Shown here one piece after another: positions 8,765 to 19,383 of a DNA stretch of 64,000 bases. The DNA comes from Streptomyces sp. P3. GTDB lineage: Bacteria; Actinomycetota; Actinomycetes; Streptomycetales; Streptomycetaceae. The notes beneath the pieces are model-generated. The model saw nothing but the letters and a program-made list of their open reading frames with translations. It searched no databases and was not told the DNA's origin. A program made the position numbers and the translations under genes. Each line of letters begins with the position of its first letter. Within the stretch, counting starts at the first letter, position 1. The stretch is taken from contig JAFEKX020000001.1 of assembly GCA_016893485.2 (NCBI GenBank), positions 1,612,001 to 1,676,000 of the forward strand, in the 5' to 3' direction.

Positions 8765-10886
8765 ATGCAGATTCAAGACCTTCCGTATCCCGACCCGGGT
8801 GTGCCCGACGCGCGCTCGGGGCCCCGCTTCCTGTGGTGGCTCGGCCGGAATCAGCTCGGCGGACAGTTCAGATCGCTGGCCTGGGGGCTGCTGCACTTCG
8901 TGTCGGTCTCCGCGCTGCCGTTCTGTGTCGGGTTCGCCGTGCAGGCCGTGGTCGACCGCTCCGGGAACCGGCTGGCCCTGACCGGCGGCCTCCTGGTGCT
9001 GTGCGGGGCGGGCATCGCCGTGGGCGACACCTTCCTGCACCGGGCCGCCGTCACCAACTGGATCACCGCCGCCGCCCGCGTCCAACAGCTGCTGGCCCGG
9101 CAGGCCGCCCACCTCGGCTCGGCCCTGACCCGGCGGGTCGCGGCCGGCGAGGTCGTGGCCGTGTCCACCGGTGACGTCGAGAAGATCGGCTGGTTCGTCG
9201 AGGCGCTCTCCCGCTTCCTGGCCGCCGCGCTGACGATCGTCATCGCGTGCGTCGGCCTGTACCTGTACGAGCCCGCGCTCGGTGTCGTCGTCGCCGTGGG
9301 CGTGCCCGTCCTCGCGGTCTCCGTGCTGCCACTGCTGCCCCGCGCCACCCGGCGCGCCGACGTACAGCGCGAGAAGGCGGGCCGTGCCACCGAACTGGCC
9401 TCCGACACCGTCGCCGGACTGCGGGTGCTGCGCGGCATCGGCGGCGAGGAACTGTTCCTCGACCGCTACCGCCGCGCCTCCCAGGAGGTCCGCCACGCGG
9501 CCGTGCGCAGCGCCCGGATGTGGGCGGTCATCTCCGCGATCCAGGTCCTGATGCCGGGCCTGCTGCTGATCGCGGTCGTCTGGTACGGCGTGCACCTGGC
9601 CCGCCAGGGCCGGATCACCGTCGGCGAGCTGGTCACCGTCTACAGCGCGGTGATGATCATGGCCTATCCGCTGCGGCACTTCGAGGAGATCGCCATGGCG
9701 TACTCCTTCTCCCGGCCCTCGGCCAGGCGCGCCGCGCGCGTGCTGTCCCTGGAGCGGGTCACCGACACCGTGGGGACGCGCGCCGCCGAGGTGCCGGGCG
9801 GTGATCTGTTCGACCCGGACACCGGTCTGCTCGCCCCTTCCGGTCTGCTCACCGCCGTGGTGTGCGGTGATCCGGACGCGGCCGGGCGGCTCGCGGAACG
9901 GCTCGGCGGACACCCCGCCGAGGCGGGGACCTCCGTGCTCCTGGACGGCGTACCGCTCGACGAACTCCCCTCGACTCGGCCCGCACCGCCGTCCTCGTCC
10001 AGGACAAGGACCCGGTGCTGCTGTCCGGTTCGCTGCGGGAGCTGCTCGACGTGCCCGCCTCGGGTGCGGTCGGTGCGGAGGAGGCCCTGGCCGCCGCGCA
10101 GTGCGGGGACGTGCTGGTGGCGCTCGCGCAGGGTTCGCTCGGCGCCGAGGACCCGATGGACGCCCGGATCACCGAACGCGGCCGCTCCCTCTCTGGCGGC
10201 CAGCGCCAACGGCTCGCCCTGGCACGGTCGTTGATCACGGACCCGGAGGTCCTCGTCCTGGACGAACCGACCTCCGCCGTCGACTCCCACACCGAGGCCC
10301 GGATCGCCGACGGCGTACGGGAGGTGAGGACCGGCCGGACCACCGTGGTGTTCACCTCCTCGCCCCTGCTCCTGGACCACGCGGACCGGGTCGTGCTGGT
10401 CCACGAGGGCAAGGCGGTCGCGGTCGGCACACACCGCGACCTGCTCCGGGCGAGCCTCGGTACCGGGCGGTGGTGACGCGGGAGACGGAGGACGAGTCGG
10501 CTTCACGTGACGCGCTGGACGAGGACGAGTCGGCTTCGCGTGACACGCCGGACGAGGACGACTCGGCTTCGCGTAACGCGCCGGACAAGGACGACTCGGC
10601 TTCGCGTGACACGCCGGACAGTGAACAGGGCTCTCTGCAGGGCGAGTTGGACCATCACGGGACTCCTCTCCGGGGTGCGTCGGGCGACGGGGATACTCCG
10701 CTCCGGGGTGCCTCGCGCGACGGCGAGGCTCCGCACCGGGGCGTCTCGGGCAACGGCGAGGACCCTCTTCGGGGTGCCTCGGACAACGGCGAGGCTCCGC
10801 TCCGGGGCGCCTCGGGCGACGGCAACGACCTGGACGACGAAGCCGCGCTGCGGAGCGCACTGGAAGAAATCGAGGAGAGCGCATGA
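8765..10886 (+). CDS. ABC exporter half-transporter 1 with degenerate ATP site, frame-disrupted
   Basis: Starts MQIQDLPYPDPGVPD and has about six membrane helices, followed by an ATPase domain. The Walker A position reads VVCGDPDAAGRL without GKS/T, and the H-loop reads FTSSPLLL without His. LSGGQRQRLALARSL (signature) and VLVLDEPTSAVD (Walker B) are normal. Frame changes at CCCC 9967-9970 and near 10450 are needed to read through to EPRYRAVVTRE and a repeat-rich acidic tail that ends at 10886, overlapping the next ATG. The protein should pair with the following gene product in a heterodimeric exporter with one working ATP site. Confidence 0.75.
10488..10820 (+). repeat. Two families of 33-bp coding repeats in the ABC exporter tail
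   Basis: 10488-10619 holds four 33-bp units encoding EDESASRDTPD-like 11-mers. 10656-10820 holds five 33-bp units encoding GDTPLRGASRD-like 11-mers. The families differ in sequence but share unit length and stay in frame, giving an acidic/Arg-Ser/Gly disordered tail after the ATPase domain. Confidence 0.85.
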
Positions 10887-12660
10887 TCGGCGTGGCGCCC
10901 CCGGCCTACGACCCGGCGGCCCCGACGACGGCGAGCACCCTGCCGGTCGGCGCCCCGGGACCGTACGCGCCTACGTGTCCGAACTGTTCCAACGGCACCG
11001 CCGTGCCTTCCTCCTCCTCGTCACCGTGAACACGGTCGCCGTCATCGCCTCGATGGTCGGTCCCTATCTCCTCGGCGACCTCGTCGAGCGGGTGTCGGAC
11101 GGGGCGCGGGAGCTTCATCTCGGCCTGACCATCGGGGTGTTCGTGGTCGCGCTCGCCGTCCAGGCCGTGTTCATCCGGCAGGTACGGCTGCGCGGCGCGA
11201 TGCTCGGCGAACGGATGCTGGCCGACCTGCGCGAGGACTTCCTCGTACGGTCGGTCGGACTGCCCCGGGCGTCCTGGAACGGGCGGGCACCGGCGACCTC
11301 CTGTCCCGCATCACCACCGACATCGACCGGCTCGCCAACGCGATGCGCGAGGCCGTGCCGCAACTGGCCATCGGTGTGGTGTGGGCGGTGCTGCTGCTCG
11401 GCGGACTGGTCGTCACCGTGCCGCCGCTTGCCCCTGCCGTGCTGATCGCCGTGCCGGTGCTGGTGGTCGGCTGCCGCTGGTACTTCAAGCGGGCACCGGC
11501 CGGCTACCGCTCCGAGGCCGCCGGGTACGCCGCCGTGGCCGCGGCCCTCGCCGAGACCGTGGACGCCGGACGCACCATCGAGGCGCACCGACTCGGGGAA
11601 CGGCGCATCGCTCTCTCCGAGCGTCGCGTCAAGGAGTGGACAGTCTGGGAGAACTACACCCTCTGGCTGCGGTCGGTGCTCTTCCCGGTCATCAACGCCA
11701 CGCATGTCACCGTGCTCTGCTCGGTGCTGATGCTCGGCGGGGTGTTCGTCCTGAAGGGCTGGATCGGGGTGGGCGAGCTGACGACGGGCGCCCTGATCGC
11801 GCAGATGCTCGTCGACCCGGTGAACCTGATCCTGCGCTGGTACGACGAGCTCCAGATCGCCCAGGTCTCGCTGGCCCGGCTGGTCGGCGTCCGCGACATC
11901 GAGCCCGACGCCGGGGACGCCGGTCTGTCCCCGACGGCCGGGACGTGCACGCGGACCGGGTGCACTTCGGTTACCTCGAGGGCGTCGACGTGCTCCGCAA
12001 GGTGTCCCTGGAGGTCGCCCCGGCACCCGGCTGGCCCTGGTCGGCCCGTCGGGCGCGGGCAAGTCCACCCTGGGCAGGCTGCTCGCCGGCATCTACACGC
12101 CCCGGGACGGCCGGATCACCCTCGGCGGCGCCGAACTCTCCCTGATGACCGCGGAGCACGTCCGCTCCCATGTGGCCCTCGTCAACCAGGAACACCACGT
12201 CTTCGTGGGCTCCCTGCGCGACAACCTCCTGCTCGCCCGGACCGACGCGGGAGACGCGGAGCTGTGGGAGGCGCTGGGTGCGGTGGACGCGGACGGGTGG
12301 GCGCGGGTGCTGGACGACGGGCTCGACACCGAGGTCGGCTCGGGCGGGCTCGCGCTGACCCCGGCCCAGGCCCAGCAGATCGCGCTGGCCCGGCTGGTGC
12401 TGGCCGATCCGCACACCCTGGTCCTGGACGAGGCGACCTCGCTGCTCGATCCGCGAGCGGCCCGTCATCTCGAACGGTCCCTGGCCCGCGTCCTCGACGG
12501 CCGCACGGTCGTCGCGATCGCACACCGGCTGCACACCGCCCATGACGCGGACGTCATTGCCGTCGTCGAGGACGGGCGGATCAGCGAGCTGGGCAGCCAC
12601 GACGAACTGGTGGCGGCGGAGGGGGCCTATGCGGCGCTCTGGCGGTCGTGGCACGGGTAG
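10883..12660 (+). CDS. ABC exporter half-transporter 2 with canonical Walker A, frame-disrupted
   Basis: Starts at the ATG overlapping the previous stop (ATGA). Membrane helices begin at HRRAFLLLVTVNTVAVIASM. The ATPase domain has a proper Walker A (GPSGAGKST), VNQEHHVFVGSLRDNL (Q-loop region), TLVLDEATSLLDP (Walker B) and AIAHRLHT (H-loop). The signature is LTPAQAQQ instead of LSGGQ. It therefore complements the partner: its Walker A/H-loop plus the partner's LSGGQ make one complete site. Frame changes sit in CCCC runs near 10953, 11263, 11934 and 12020; adding one C at each gives a continuous 593-residue protein. Confidence 0.75.
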
Positions 12661-12776
12661 CTCCGCTGGTCGAGCGGTGGCCGGGGTGCGGGTCGGTGAG
12701 GGTTGGTCGGAGGCGCCGGGACTGACCTGCCGGCCGGTGGGGGCCGGTCGCGGAGGTGGTAACCGATCTGCCGCGC

Positions 12777-12829
12777 TGTGGGGGCTGGGCACGCAGTTCC
12801 TCGCGCCCCTTTTGGGGCGCCTTGGCGTG
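12777..12829. repeat. Streptomycete dispersed intergenic hairpin element
   Basis: The perfect stem-loop GCGCCCCTTTTGGGGCGC (12803-12820) is followed on the opposite strand by a gaggaactgcgtgcccagcc stretch. This combination recurs in intergenic DNA of many streptomycetes. Here it lies between the ABC exporter and the DUF5709 gene and could act as a terminator. Identification is from memory of the pattern. Confidence 0.6.
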
Positions 12830-12917
12830 GCCGGGTCGGCTGCGTGCCGTTGCGCGGGGGAAGGAGGGGTGGAAGGGTGGGGGAGAACGGGGCGTTCCCC
12901 ATCACCTGGAGGTATCC

Positions 12918-13394
12918 GTGAACAGCGTCGACGGATGGGGAGACGACGTCTACCAGCCCGACGGGTCCGAGGTGCAGGACGACGCGGGTCTGCTCGACGC
13001 GGAGGACACCCTGCTGGCCGACGGTGTCGAGGACCCCCTCGACCGCGGCTGGTCCCCGCCGGAACGCCCCTGGGCGGTGGAACGCGACGACGTCACGGCC
13101 TCCGGACGCGAGCACGGCGAGACCCTCGACCAGCGCCTCGCCGAGGAGATCCCGGATCTCGCCGATTCCGACGGCGACGGCATCGGCGACTCCGAGGACA
13201 CCGACGGTGAACTCCTCGACATCGAGGTCGGCGACACCCGCTCGGGCCGGCTCGTGGCACCGGACGAAGGTGCGCACGAGGACGAGGAGAGCGCCTTGGT
13301 CGCCACCGACGTGGGCATCGACGGTGCCGCCGCCTCCGCCGAGGAGGCCGCGATGCACATCGTCGACGAGGACGAGGACTCCCTCTACGGCTGA
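12918..13394 (+). CDS. DUF5709 domain-containing protein
   Basis: A 158-residue, very acidic protein. Conserved blocks are DDVYQPDGSEVQDDAGLLDAE, DRGWSPPERPWAVERD, DQRLAEEIPDL, DSDGDGIGDSEDTDGEL, DTRSGRLVAPDEGAH and VGIDGAAASAEEAAMHIV. This is the DUF5709 pattern of actinomycetes, whose function is unknown. The GTG start has CTGGAGG 5 nt upstream. It lies 48 bp before the type B L31 gene and may be cotranscribed with it. Confidence 0.85.
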   Translation: MNSVDGWGDDVYQPDGSEVQDDAGLLDAEDTLLADGVEDPLDRGWSPPERPWAVERDDVTASGREHGETLDQRLAEEIPDLADSDGDGIGDSEDTDGELLDIEVGDTRSGRLVAPDEGAHEDEESALVATDVGIDGAAASAEEAAMHIVDEDEDSLYG

Positions 13395-13442
13395 CCTCGC
13401 CGCCCCTTCGCCGTCCATCGCACCACCCCAGGAGGAGCAGCC

Positions 13443-13739
13443 ATGCAGCAGGACAAGCAGCCCGACTACCACCCCGTGGTCTTCCGGGACCGCGCCGCCG
13501 GATACGCCTTCCTGACCCGGTCTACCGCGACCAGCGACCGGACCATCGAGTGGGACGACGGCGAGACCTACCCGGTCGTCGACGTGGAGATCTCCTCGGA
13601 GAGCCACCCCTTCTACACCGGCAAGGCGCGGACGGTGGACACGAAGGGCCGCATCGCCCAGTTCGAGCGGCGCTACGGCGGCGGGGCGGGCGAGAGCTCC
13701 GACGGCTCCGGTGCTCCCGGTGGCTCCGGCGGCGCGTGA
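13443..13739 (+). CDS. rpmE2: Type B 50S ribosomal protein L31
   Basis: A 98-residue protein starting behind [26 protein letters not shown] and [22 protein letters not shown] are signatures of the zinc-independent L31 paralogue; the CxxC zinc ligands of ordinary L31 are missing. Such paralogues replace zinc-binding L31 under zinc starvation, usually under Zur control. I see no Zur-like AT-rich palindrome upstream, and the gene may instead be read with the DUF5709 gene. The Gly/Ser-rich C-terminus is a little longer than usual. Confidence 0.9.
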   Translation: MQQDKQPDYHPVVFRDRAAGYAFLTRSTATSDRTIEWDDGETYPVVDVEISSESHPFYTGKARTVDTKGRIAQFERRYGGGAGESSDGSGAPGGSGGA

Positions 13740-13757
13740 GCAATCACGGGGACGTGA

Positions 13758-13810
13758 GCCGGCGCGGGGGTGCGGGCTAGCGCCGGCACCGGGACTGAGG
13801 CCGGGCCTCA
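13758..13810. terminator. Terminator hairpins between rpmE2 and a convergent gene
   Basis: GCCGGCGC (13758-13765) pairs with GCGCCGGC (13780-13787). A second perfect palindrome, TGAGGCCGGGCCTCA, covers 13796-13810. They lie between convergent stop codons. Confidence 0.7.
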
Positions 13811-13812
13811 GA

Positions 13813-14601
13813 TCACGTTGAGCGCCGCCGCGCAGCCCACTCCCCGAGGAGTATGAACACCGGCATCAGCACCTTCAGCTCGACCCAGCTGCCCGCGCGG
13901 AACCGCATCACCTTCGGCGGCCCGATCGGGTACCAGCGCTTGCGGCCCAGCGGGATCGGCCAAAGGATCGGGCAGCCGGAGACGGTCAGCGCGTCCCCGA
14001 TGTCGTGCACCAGCGCACCCAGCACGATCGGCAGGCCCAGCCACAGGTACTGCTGGTGCGGCTCCGTGAACAGCCAGTGCGAGCCGTTGCCCGGCTTGTC
14101 CAGCACGCCGGCGAGGATCCACGCACTGGTCGCCGCGAGCAGCCACACCAGGACGTCGCTGCTGGAGCCGCGTGCCGCCCGCCACAGCAGGCCCTCGATG
14201 GCCAGCACCATGTGCACGAAGAGGATCGCCAGCACACCCCAGCGGCCACCCACGAGCGCCACGGCCGAGCTGCCCGCGCCGATCAGGACCGCCCACAGCC
14301 AGGTGTGCGTGAGGGTGCGGTGCCCACCGGAGCGACGCGGGTCGCCCGGCTTCCTGGTCCCCTTGTAGACGGCGTACGAGAGCTTGTCGACGATCTCGCA
14401 CACGCCCCGGGAGATGGGTCCGAAGGCCCGCGAGATGGTGGCCGCCTTGTGGTCGAGGTCCGGGGCGAGCGCGGCACCGGCACAGATCAGGGCACCGACC
14501 AGGATCACCGGCCAGGGCATCGGGTGCCCGGCAGCCGCGGTCGCGGCTCCGACGCCGAGCCAGGCCGCCGCTCCCGACAGTGAGTGTGCTGGTCCCATCA
14601 T
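13813..14601 (-). CDS. Membrane-bound metal-dependent hydrolase (YdjM/DUF457-like)
   Basis: About 262 residues with several hydrophobic segments. It opens [16 protein letters not shown], has [10 protein letters not shown] and [14 protein letters not shown], then [19 protein letters not shown]. These His/Asp motifs define the YdjM/DUF457 membrane hydrolase family, thought to be metal-dependent; the substrate is unknown. The start at 14601 has GGGGAAC 7 nt upstream. Divergent from the helicase gene. The last few residues may be shifted by an indel. Confidence 0.75.
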   Translation of the reverse strand: MMGPAHSLSGAAAWLGVGAATAAAGHPMPWPVILVGALICAGAALAPDLDHKAATISRAFGPISRGVCEIVDKLSYAVYKGTRKPGDPRRSGGHRTLTHTWLWAVLIGAGSSAVALVGGRWGVLAILFVHMVLAIEGLLWRAARGSSSDVLVWLLAATSAWILAGVLDKPGNGSHWLFTEPHQQYLWLGLPIVLGALVHDIGDALTVSGCPILWPIPLGRKRWYPIGPPKVMRFRAGSWVELKVLMPVFILLGEWAARRRST

Positions 14602-14745
14602 GGCCGTTCCCCGCCCCATTCCTCTTACGCCGCCGGTCAGTTGCTCGGGCGCCCTGACACTCCGTCGGCGACACAGCGTAGCGGTAGCGATCTTCGTCCT
14701 CGCAGCCGATTCCCCATCGGCCGGGCGGGCAGGCAAGATGGGGTC

Positions 14746-17258
14746 GTGACCCTCATCGACCAGTTGCCGCCGACCGCAGATCCCGACGCCCTCTACGAAG
14801 CCTTCGAGTCGTGGGCCCGGGAGCGCGGTCTCACGCTCTACCCCCATCAGGAGGAGGCGCTGATCGAGGTGGTCTCCGGTGCGAACGTGGTCGTGTCGAC
14901 GCCCACCGGCTCCGGCAAGAGCATGATCGCCGCCGGTGCGCACTTCGCCGCGCTGGCCCGGGACGAGGTCACCTTCTACACCGCTCCGATCAAGGCGCTG
15001 GTCTCGGAGAAGTTCTTCGAGCTGTGCAAGATGTTCGGCACCGAGAACGTCGGGATGCTGACCGGTGACGCGTCCGTCAACTCGGACGCGCCCATCATCT
15101 GCTGCACCGCGGAGGTCCTCGCGTCGATCGCGCTGCGCGACGGCAAGCACGCGGACGTCGGCCAGGTCGTCATGGACGAGTTCCACTTCTACGCCGAGGC
15201 GGACCGCGGCTGGGCCTGGCAGATCCCGATCCTGGAGCTGCCGCAGGCGCAGTTCATCCTGATGTCGGCCACGCTCGGCGACGTCGCGATGTTCGAGAAG
15301 GACCTCACCCGGCGCACCGGGCGCCCCACTTCGGTGGTCCGCTCGGCGACCCGGCCGGTGCCGCTGTCCTACGAGTACAAGCTGACCCCTCTCACCGAGA
15401 CGTTGACCGAGCTGCTGGAGACCAGGCAGGCACCGGTCTACATCGTGCACTTCACGCAGGCGCAGGCCGTAGAGCGGGCGCAGGCGCTGATGAGCATCAA
15501 CATGTGCTCGCGCGAGGAGAAGGACCAGATCGCCGAGCTGATCGGCAACTTCCGCTTCACCACCAAGTTCGGCCGCAACCTGTCCCGCTACGTACGGCAC
15601 GGCATCGGCGTCCACCACGCCGGCATGCTGCCCAAGTACCGGCGCCTCGTGGAAAAGCTCGCGCAGGCGGGCCTGTTGAAGGTCATCTGCGGTACGGACA
15701 CGCTCGGCGTGGGCGTCAACGTGCCCATCCGCACGGTGCTGTTCACGGCGCTCGCCAAGTACGACGGCATCCGGGTCCGCACGCTGCGTGCCCGTGAGTT
15801 CCACCAGATCGCGGGCCGCGCGGGCCGCGCCGGCTTCGACACCGCGGGTCTCGTCGTCGCCCAGGCCCCGAGCACGTCGTGGAGAACGAGAAGGCGCTCG
15901 CGAAGGCGGGCGACGACCCGAAGAAGCGCCGGAAGGTCGTCCGCAAGAAGGCGCCCGAGGGCTTCGTCGGGTGGTCGGAGGGCACCTTCGAGAAGCTCAT
16001 CACCTCCGAGCCCGAGCCGCTCACGTCCCGCTTCCGGGTGACGCACACGATGCTGCTGTCGGTGATCGCTCGTCCCGGCAACGCATTCGACGCGATGCGG
16101 CATCTCCTGGAGGACAACCACGAGCCGCGCAAGCAGCAGCTGCGGCACATCCGGCGCGCGATCGCGATCTACCGCTCGCTCCTGGACGGCGGCATCGTCG
16201 AGAAGCTCGACACCCCGGACGCCGAGGGCCGCATCGTGCGCCTCACGGTCGACCTGCAGCAGGACTTCGCCCTGAACCAGCCGCTGTCGACCTTCGCCCT
16301 CGCCGCGTTCGAACTGCTGGACCCCGAGTCCCCGTCGTACGCGCTGGACATGGTGTCCGTCGTCGAGTCCACGCTGGACGACCCGCGTCAGATCCTGGCG
16401 GCTCAGCAGAACAAGGCGCGCGGCGAGGCCGTGGCCGCGATGAAGGCGGACGGCGTCGAGTACGAGGACCGCATGGAGCGCCTCCAGGACGTCAGCTACC
16501 CCAAGCCGCTGGAGGAGCTGCTCTTCCATGCGTACGACACGTACCGCAAGAGCCACCCGTGGGTCGGCGACCACCCGCTGTCGCCGAAGTCCGTGATCCG
16601 CGACATGTACGAACGGGCCATGTCCTTCACGGAGTTGACCTCCTACTACGAGCTGGCCCGGACCGAGGGCATCGTGCTGCGCTACCTCGCCGGCGCCTTC
16701 AAGGCCCTCGACCACACCGTCCCGGACGACCTCAAGTCCGAGGACCTGGAGGACCTGATCGCCTGGCTCGGCGAGATGGTGCGCCAGGTCGACTCCAGCC
16801 TGCTGGACGAGTGGGAGCAGCTGGCCAACCCGGCGGAGATGACCGCCGAGGAGGCCCAGGAGAAAGCCGACCAGGTCAAGCCGGTCACCGCGAACGCGCG
16901 CGCCTTCCGGGTCCTGGTGCGCAACGCCATGTTCCGCCGCGTCGAACTCGCCGCCCTCGACAACGTCAATGAGCTGGGCGAGATGGACGCCGAGTCCGGC
17001 TGGGACGCGGACGCCTGGGGCGAGGCGATGGACAAGTACTGGGACGAGTACGAGGACCTCGGCACCGGCCCCGACGCCCGCGGGCCCAAGCTCCTGCTCA
17101 TCGAGGAGGAGCCGCAGCACGGCCTGTGGCGCGTTCGACAGATTTTCGCCGACCCGAACGGCGATCATGACTGGGGCATCAGCGCGGAGATCGATCTCGC
17201 GGCCTCCGACACCGAGGGCCGTGCGGTCGTCCGTGTCACCGACGTCGGCCAGCTGTGA
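14746..17258 (+). CDS. DEAD/DEAH-box helicase with DUF3516-type C-terminus, frame-disrupted
   Basis: Starts [20 protein letters not shown] at GTG 14746. Superfamily 2 motifs are ordered as expected: STPTGSGKS (I), [11 protein letters not shown] (Ia), VVMDEFHFY (II, DEFH), LMSATLGD (III), [25 protein letters not shown] and [13 protein letters not shown] (VI). A long actinobacterial C-terminal region follows. The frame changes at CCCC 15866-15869; one more C gives [12 protein letters not shown]. Joined length is 837 residues, normal for the family. The role is presumed RNA or DNA unwinding; the biological target is not established. Confidence 0.85.
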
Positions 17259-17277
17259 GCACAGGAGAAAGCCACCC

Positions 17278-18141
17278 ATGACGAACCCGGCAGAGCGGCT
17301 CGTCGACCTGCTCGACCTGGAGCAGATCGAGGTCAACATCTTCCGTGGCCGCAGCCCGCACGAGTCCTTGCAGCGGGTCTTCGGCGGCCAGGTCGCGGGC
17401 CAGGCGCTGGTCGCCGCGGGGCGGACCACGGAGGGCGACCGGCCGGTGCACTCGCTGCACGCGTACTTCCTCCGCCCGGGCCGCCCTGGCGTGCCGATCG
17501 TGTACCAGGTCGAGCGGGTGCGGGACGGCCGGTCGTTCACCACCCGTCGGGTCACCGGTGTGCAGCAGGGCCGCACGATCTTCAATCTCACCGCCTCCTT
17601 CCACAAGTCTGAGCAAGGTCCTTTCGAGCACCAGCTGCCGGCCCGCGAGGTCCCGGACCCGGAGTCCCTGCCGACGGTGTCGGAGGAGGTCCGGGCTCAT
17701 CTGGGCGTGCTGCCCGAGCAGTTGGAGCGGATGGCACGCCGCCAGCCGTTCGACATCCGATACGCGGACGGGCTGCGCTGGAGCGCCGAGGAGATCAAGG
17801 ACGCCGAGCCGCGCAGCGCGGTGTGGATGCGGGCGGTCGGGCCGCTCGGCGACGATCCGCTGGTGCACACCTGCGCGCTGACGTACGCCAGCGACATGAC
17901 GCTCCTGGACGCCGTCCGGATCCCCGTCGAACCCCTTTGGGGACCGCGGAACTTCGACATGGCGTCGCTGGATCACGCCATGTGGTTCCACCGGCCGTTC
18001 CGCGCGGACGAGTGGTTCCTGTACGACCAGGAGTCCCCGATCGCGACGGGCGGCCGCGGTCTGGCCCGCGGGCGCATCTACGACCTGGAGGGACGCCTGC
18101 TCGTCTCGGTCGTCCAGGAAGGGCTGTTCAGAGCGCTGTAG
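17278..18141 (+). CDS. tesB: Acyl-CoA thioesterase II (TesB family)
   Basis: Intact, 287 residues, starting behind AGGAGA 20 bp after the helicase stop, so likely cotranscribed. Double hot-dog features are GRSPHESLQRVFGGQVAGQA, LHAYFLRPGRP, LTYASDMTLLDAV with the catalytic Asp, LDHAMWFHRPFRADEW and GGRGLARGRIYDLEGRL. The enzyme hydrolyses acyl-CoA to free acid and CoA. Chain-length preference cannot be read from sequence. Confidence 0.9.
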   Translation: MTNPAERLVDLLDLEQIEVNIFRGRSPHESLQRVFGGQVAGQALVAAGRTTEGDRPVHSLHAYFLRPGRPGVPIVYQVERVRDGRSFTTRRVTGVQQGRTIFNLTASFHKSEQGPFEHQLPAREVPDPESLPTVSEEVRAHLGVLPEQLERMARRQPFDIRYADGLRWSAEEIKDAEPRSAVWMRAVGPLGDDPLVHTCALTYASDMTLLDAVRIPVEPLWGPRNFDMASLDHAMWFHRPFRADEWFLYDQESPIATGGRGLARGRIYDLEGRLLVSVVQEGLFRAL

Positions 18142-18164
18142 CGGCTGCGGCTGCGCTGTGACTC

Positions 18165-18258
18165 GTGCATGCCGTTGTCACCCGGGGCATGTGTACCGCG
18201 GCCCATGCGTGCCGTTGTCTCTCCGGGGCATGTACGCCGCGGCTCCTGCGTGCCGGCC
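18165..18258. repeat. Imperfect tandem duplication downstream of tesB
   Basis: Two roughly 45-bp copies share the order tgccgttgt, ccggggcatgt, ccgcggc; parts of a third follow. They fill the gap between tesB and the convergent DUF6397 gene. No coding signal is apparent. Confidence 0.5.
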
Positions 18259-18294
18259 GCTGCCGCTGCGGCCTACGCGTCGGCGCCGCGCCTC

Positions 18295-19258
18295 TCACAC
18301 GCTTCTGCGGCGCAGCCAGCCCAACATGCCGCGTGATCGCTCGGGTTCGGATTCGGGTGTCGGCTCGGCGTCCCGCGTCGGGGGCGAGTTCCGGCGTCAG
18401 GTCGGGCCGGCGCTCGCTCAGAGAGGTCGGCGGTGCTGTCGGTGCGATGGTCGGCCGGGGTACGGCCAGTCCGCTGGTAGGCCGGGGTGCGGGGCGATGG
18501 CAGCGTGCCTCCTCCAGCACCTGCCTCAGATCCGCGCACAGCCAGCTGATCTCGTCCGGGTCGTCCGCCGTCATGATTCGCGCGGCGAGGCGCGCGGCGG
18601 CCGAGCCGGGAGCCCCGTGGGCCGGCGGGTCGGGTCGGAACCGGTTCAAGTGGGCGCGCTCGTAGGGGTCCTGGACGATTTCGGCGACGTGCACGGGGTC
18701 CAGCAGTGCGGCCAGGGCTCCGGCGCGCTCCCACGGGTCGGCGGCCTGGTGGAGCAGGAACCCGAGATGTCGTCCGCGCCAGTTGCGGGGCCGTAGGTCC
18801 AGGCCCTCCTGGAGTTGGTCGCGCAGGCGCTCGGGCGTGCGGCCGTTCAGCAGCGAGGTGTGGTTCTTGTCGGCCGCGAACTGCCGTAGTTCTTCGGCGA
18901 GATAGAGCCAGACGACGGCCCGATAGCGGTTGAGGTAGAACTTCACCGGCACCACCAGTCCCAGCCGGGCGAGGCGGGTGAACCTGGCGGAGGTGACCTT
19001 CATGAGGGCCGCGCCGTCCGTGGTGCCCACGGTCCTGACGCTTTCGAGCAGGGTGTCGGGGAACCCGGCCGCCGAGCGCAGGCGGTCGATCTCGGCGTGG
19101 GTGACGCGTCGGCCGCCGCCCTCCTCGTCGGGCACGGTGTGGACGCGTCCGAGATGTACCGCGAGGTCGAAATCGCCTCGCTTCAGGCCCAGTTCGCGTG
19201 CCGCGCGACTCGGCGTGCACGAGAGGTCGGACGGTTTGGTGATCGTGTTTCCTGCCAT
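18295..19258 (-). CDS. DUF6397-type helix-turn-helix protein, frame-disrupted near the C-terminus
   Basis: Begins MAGNTITKPSDLSCTPSRAA with a GGGGGAG ribosome site. The N-terminal RELGLKRGDFDLAVHLGRV looks like a helix-turn-helix; KVTSARFTRLARLGLVVPVKFYLNRYRAVVWLYLAEEL follows, then a helical region and a Pro/Thr-rich tail. This is a streptomycete family of unknown function. At the GGGGG run 18380-18384 removal of one base gives a tail ending ERSRGMLGWLRRRSV, typical of the family. Without it the frame runs into Arg/Ala-rich sequence. Confidence 0.6.
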
Positions 19259-19383
19259 GGTCGTTCTCCCCCGCGGAGTTCGTTGCTCACGCTGTGTGCG
19301 TTCGCGATGAACAAACCGTAACCGCTGTGGCGGATCTCGTGGCAGCCTGTGGATAACTCTGCGATGGTCGATGAACTCGCAGG

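Noticed and set aside
13813..15804. A minus-strand open frame of over 660 codons spanning the hydrolase gene and the start of the helicase
   Set aside because: Only its last 262 codons encode the hydrolase. The rest is the antisense of well-conserved helicase motifs and has Arg/Gly/Val-rich shadow composition.
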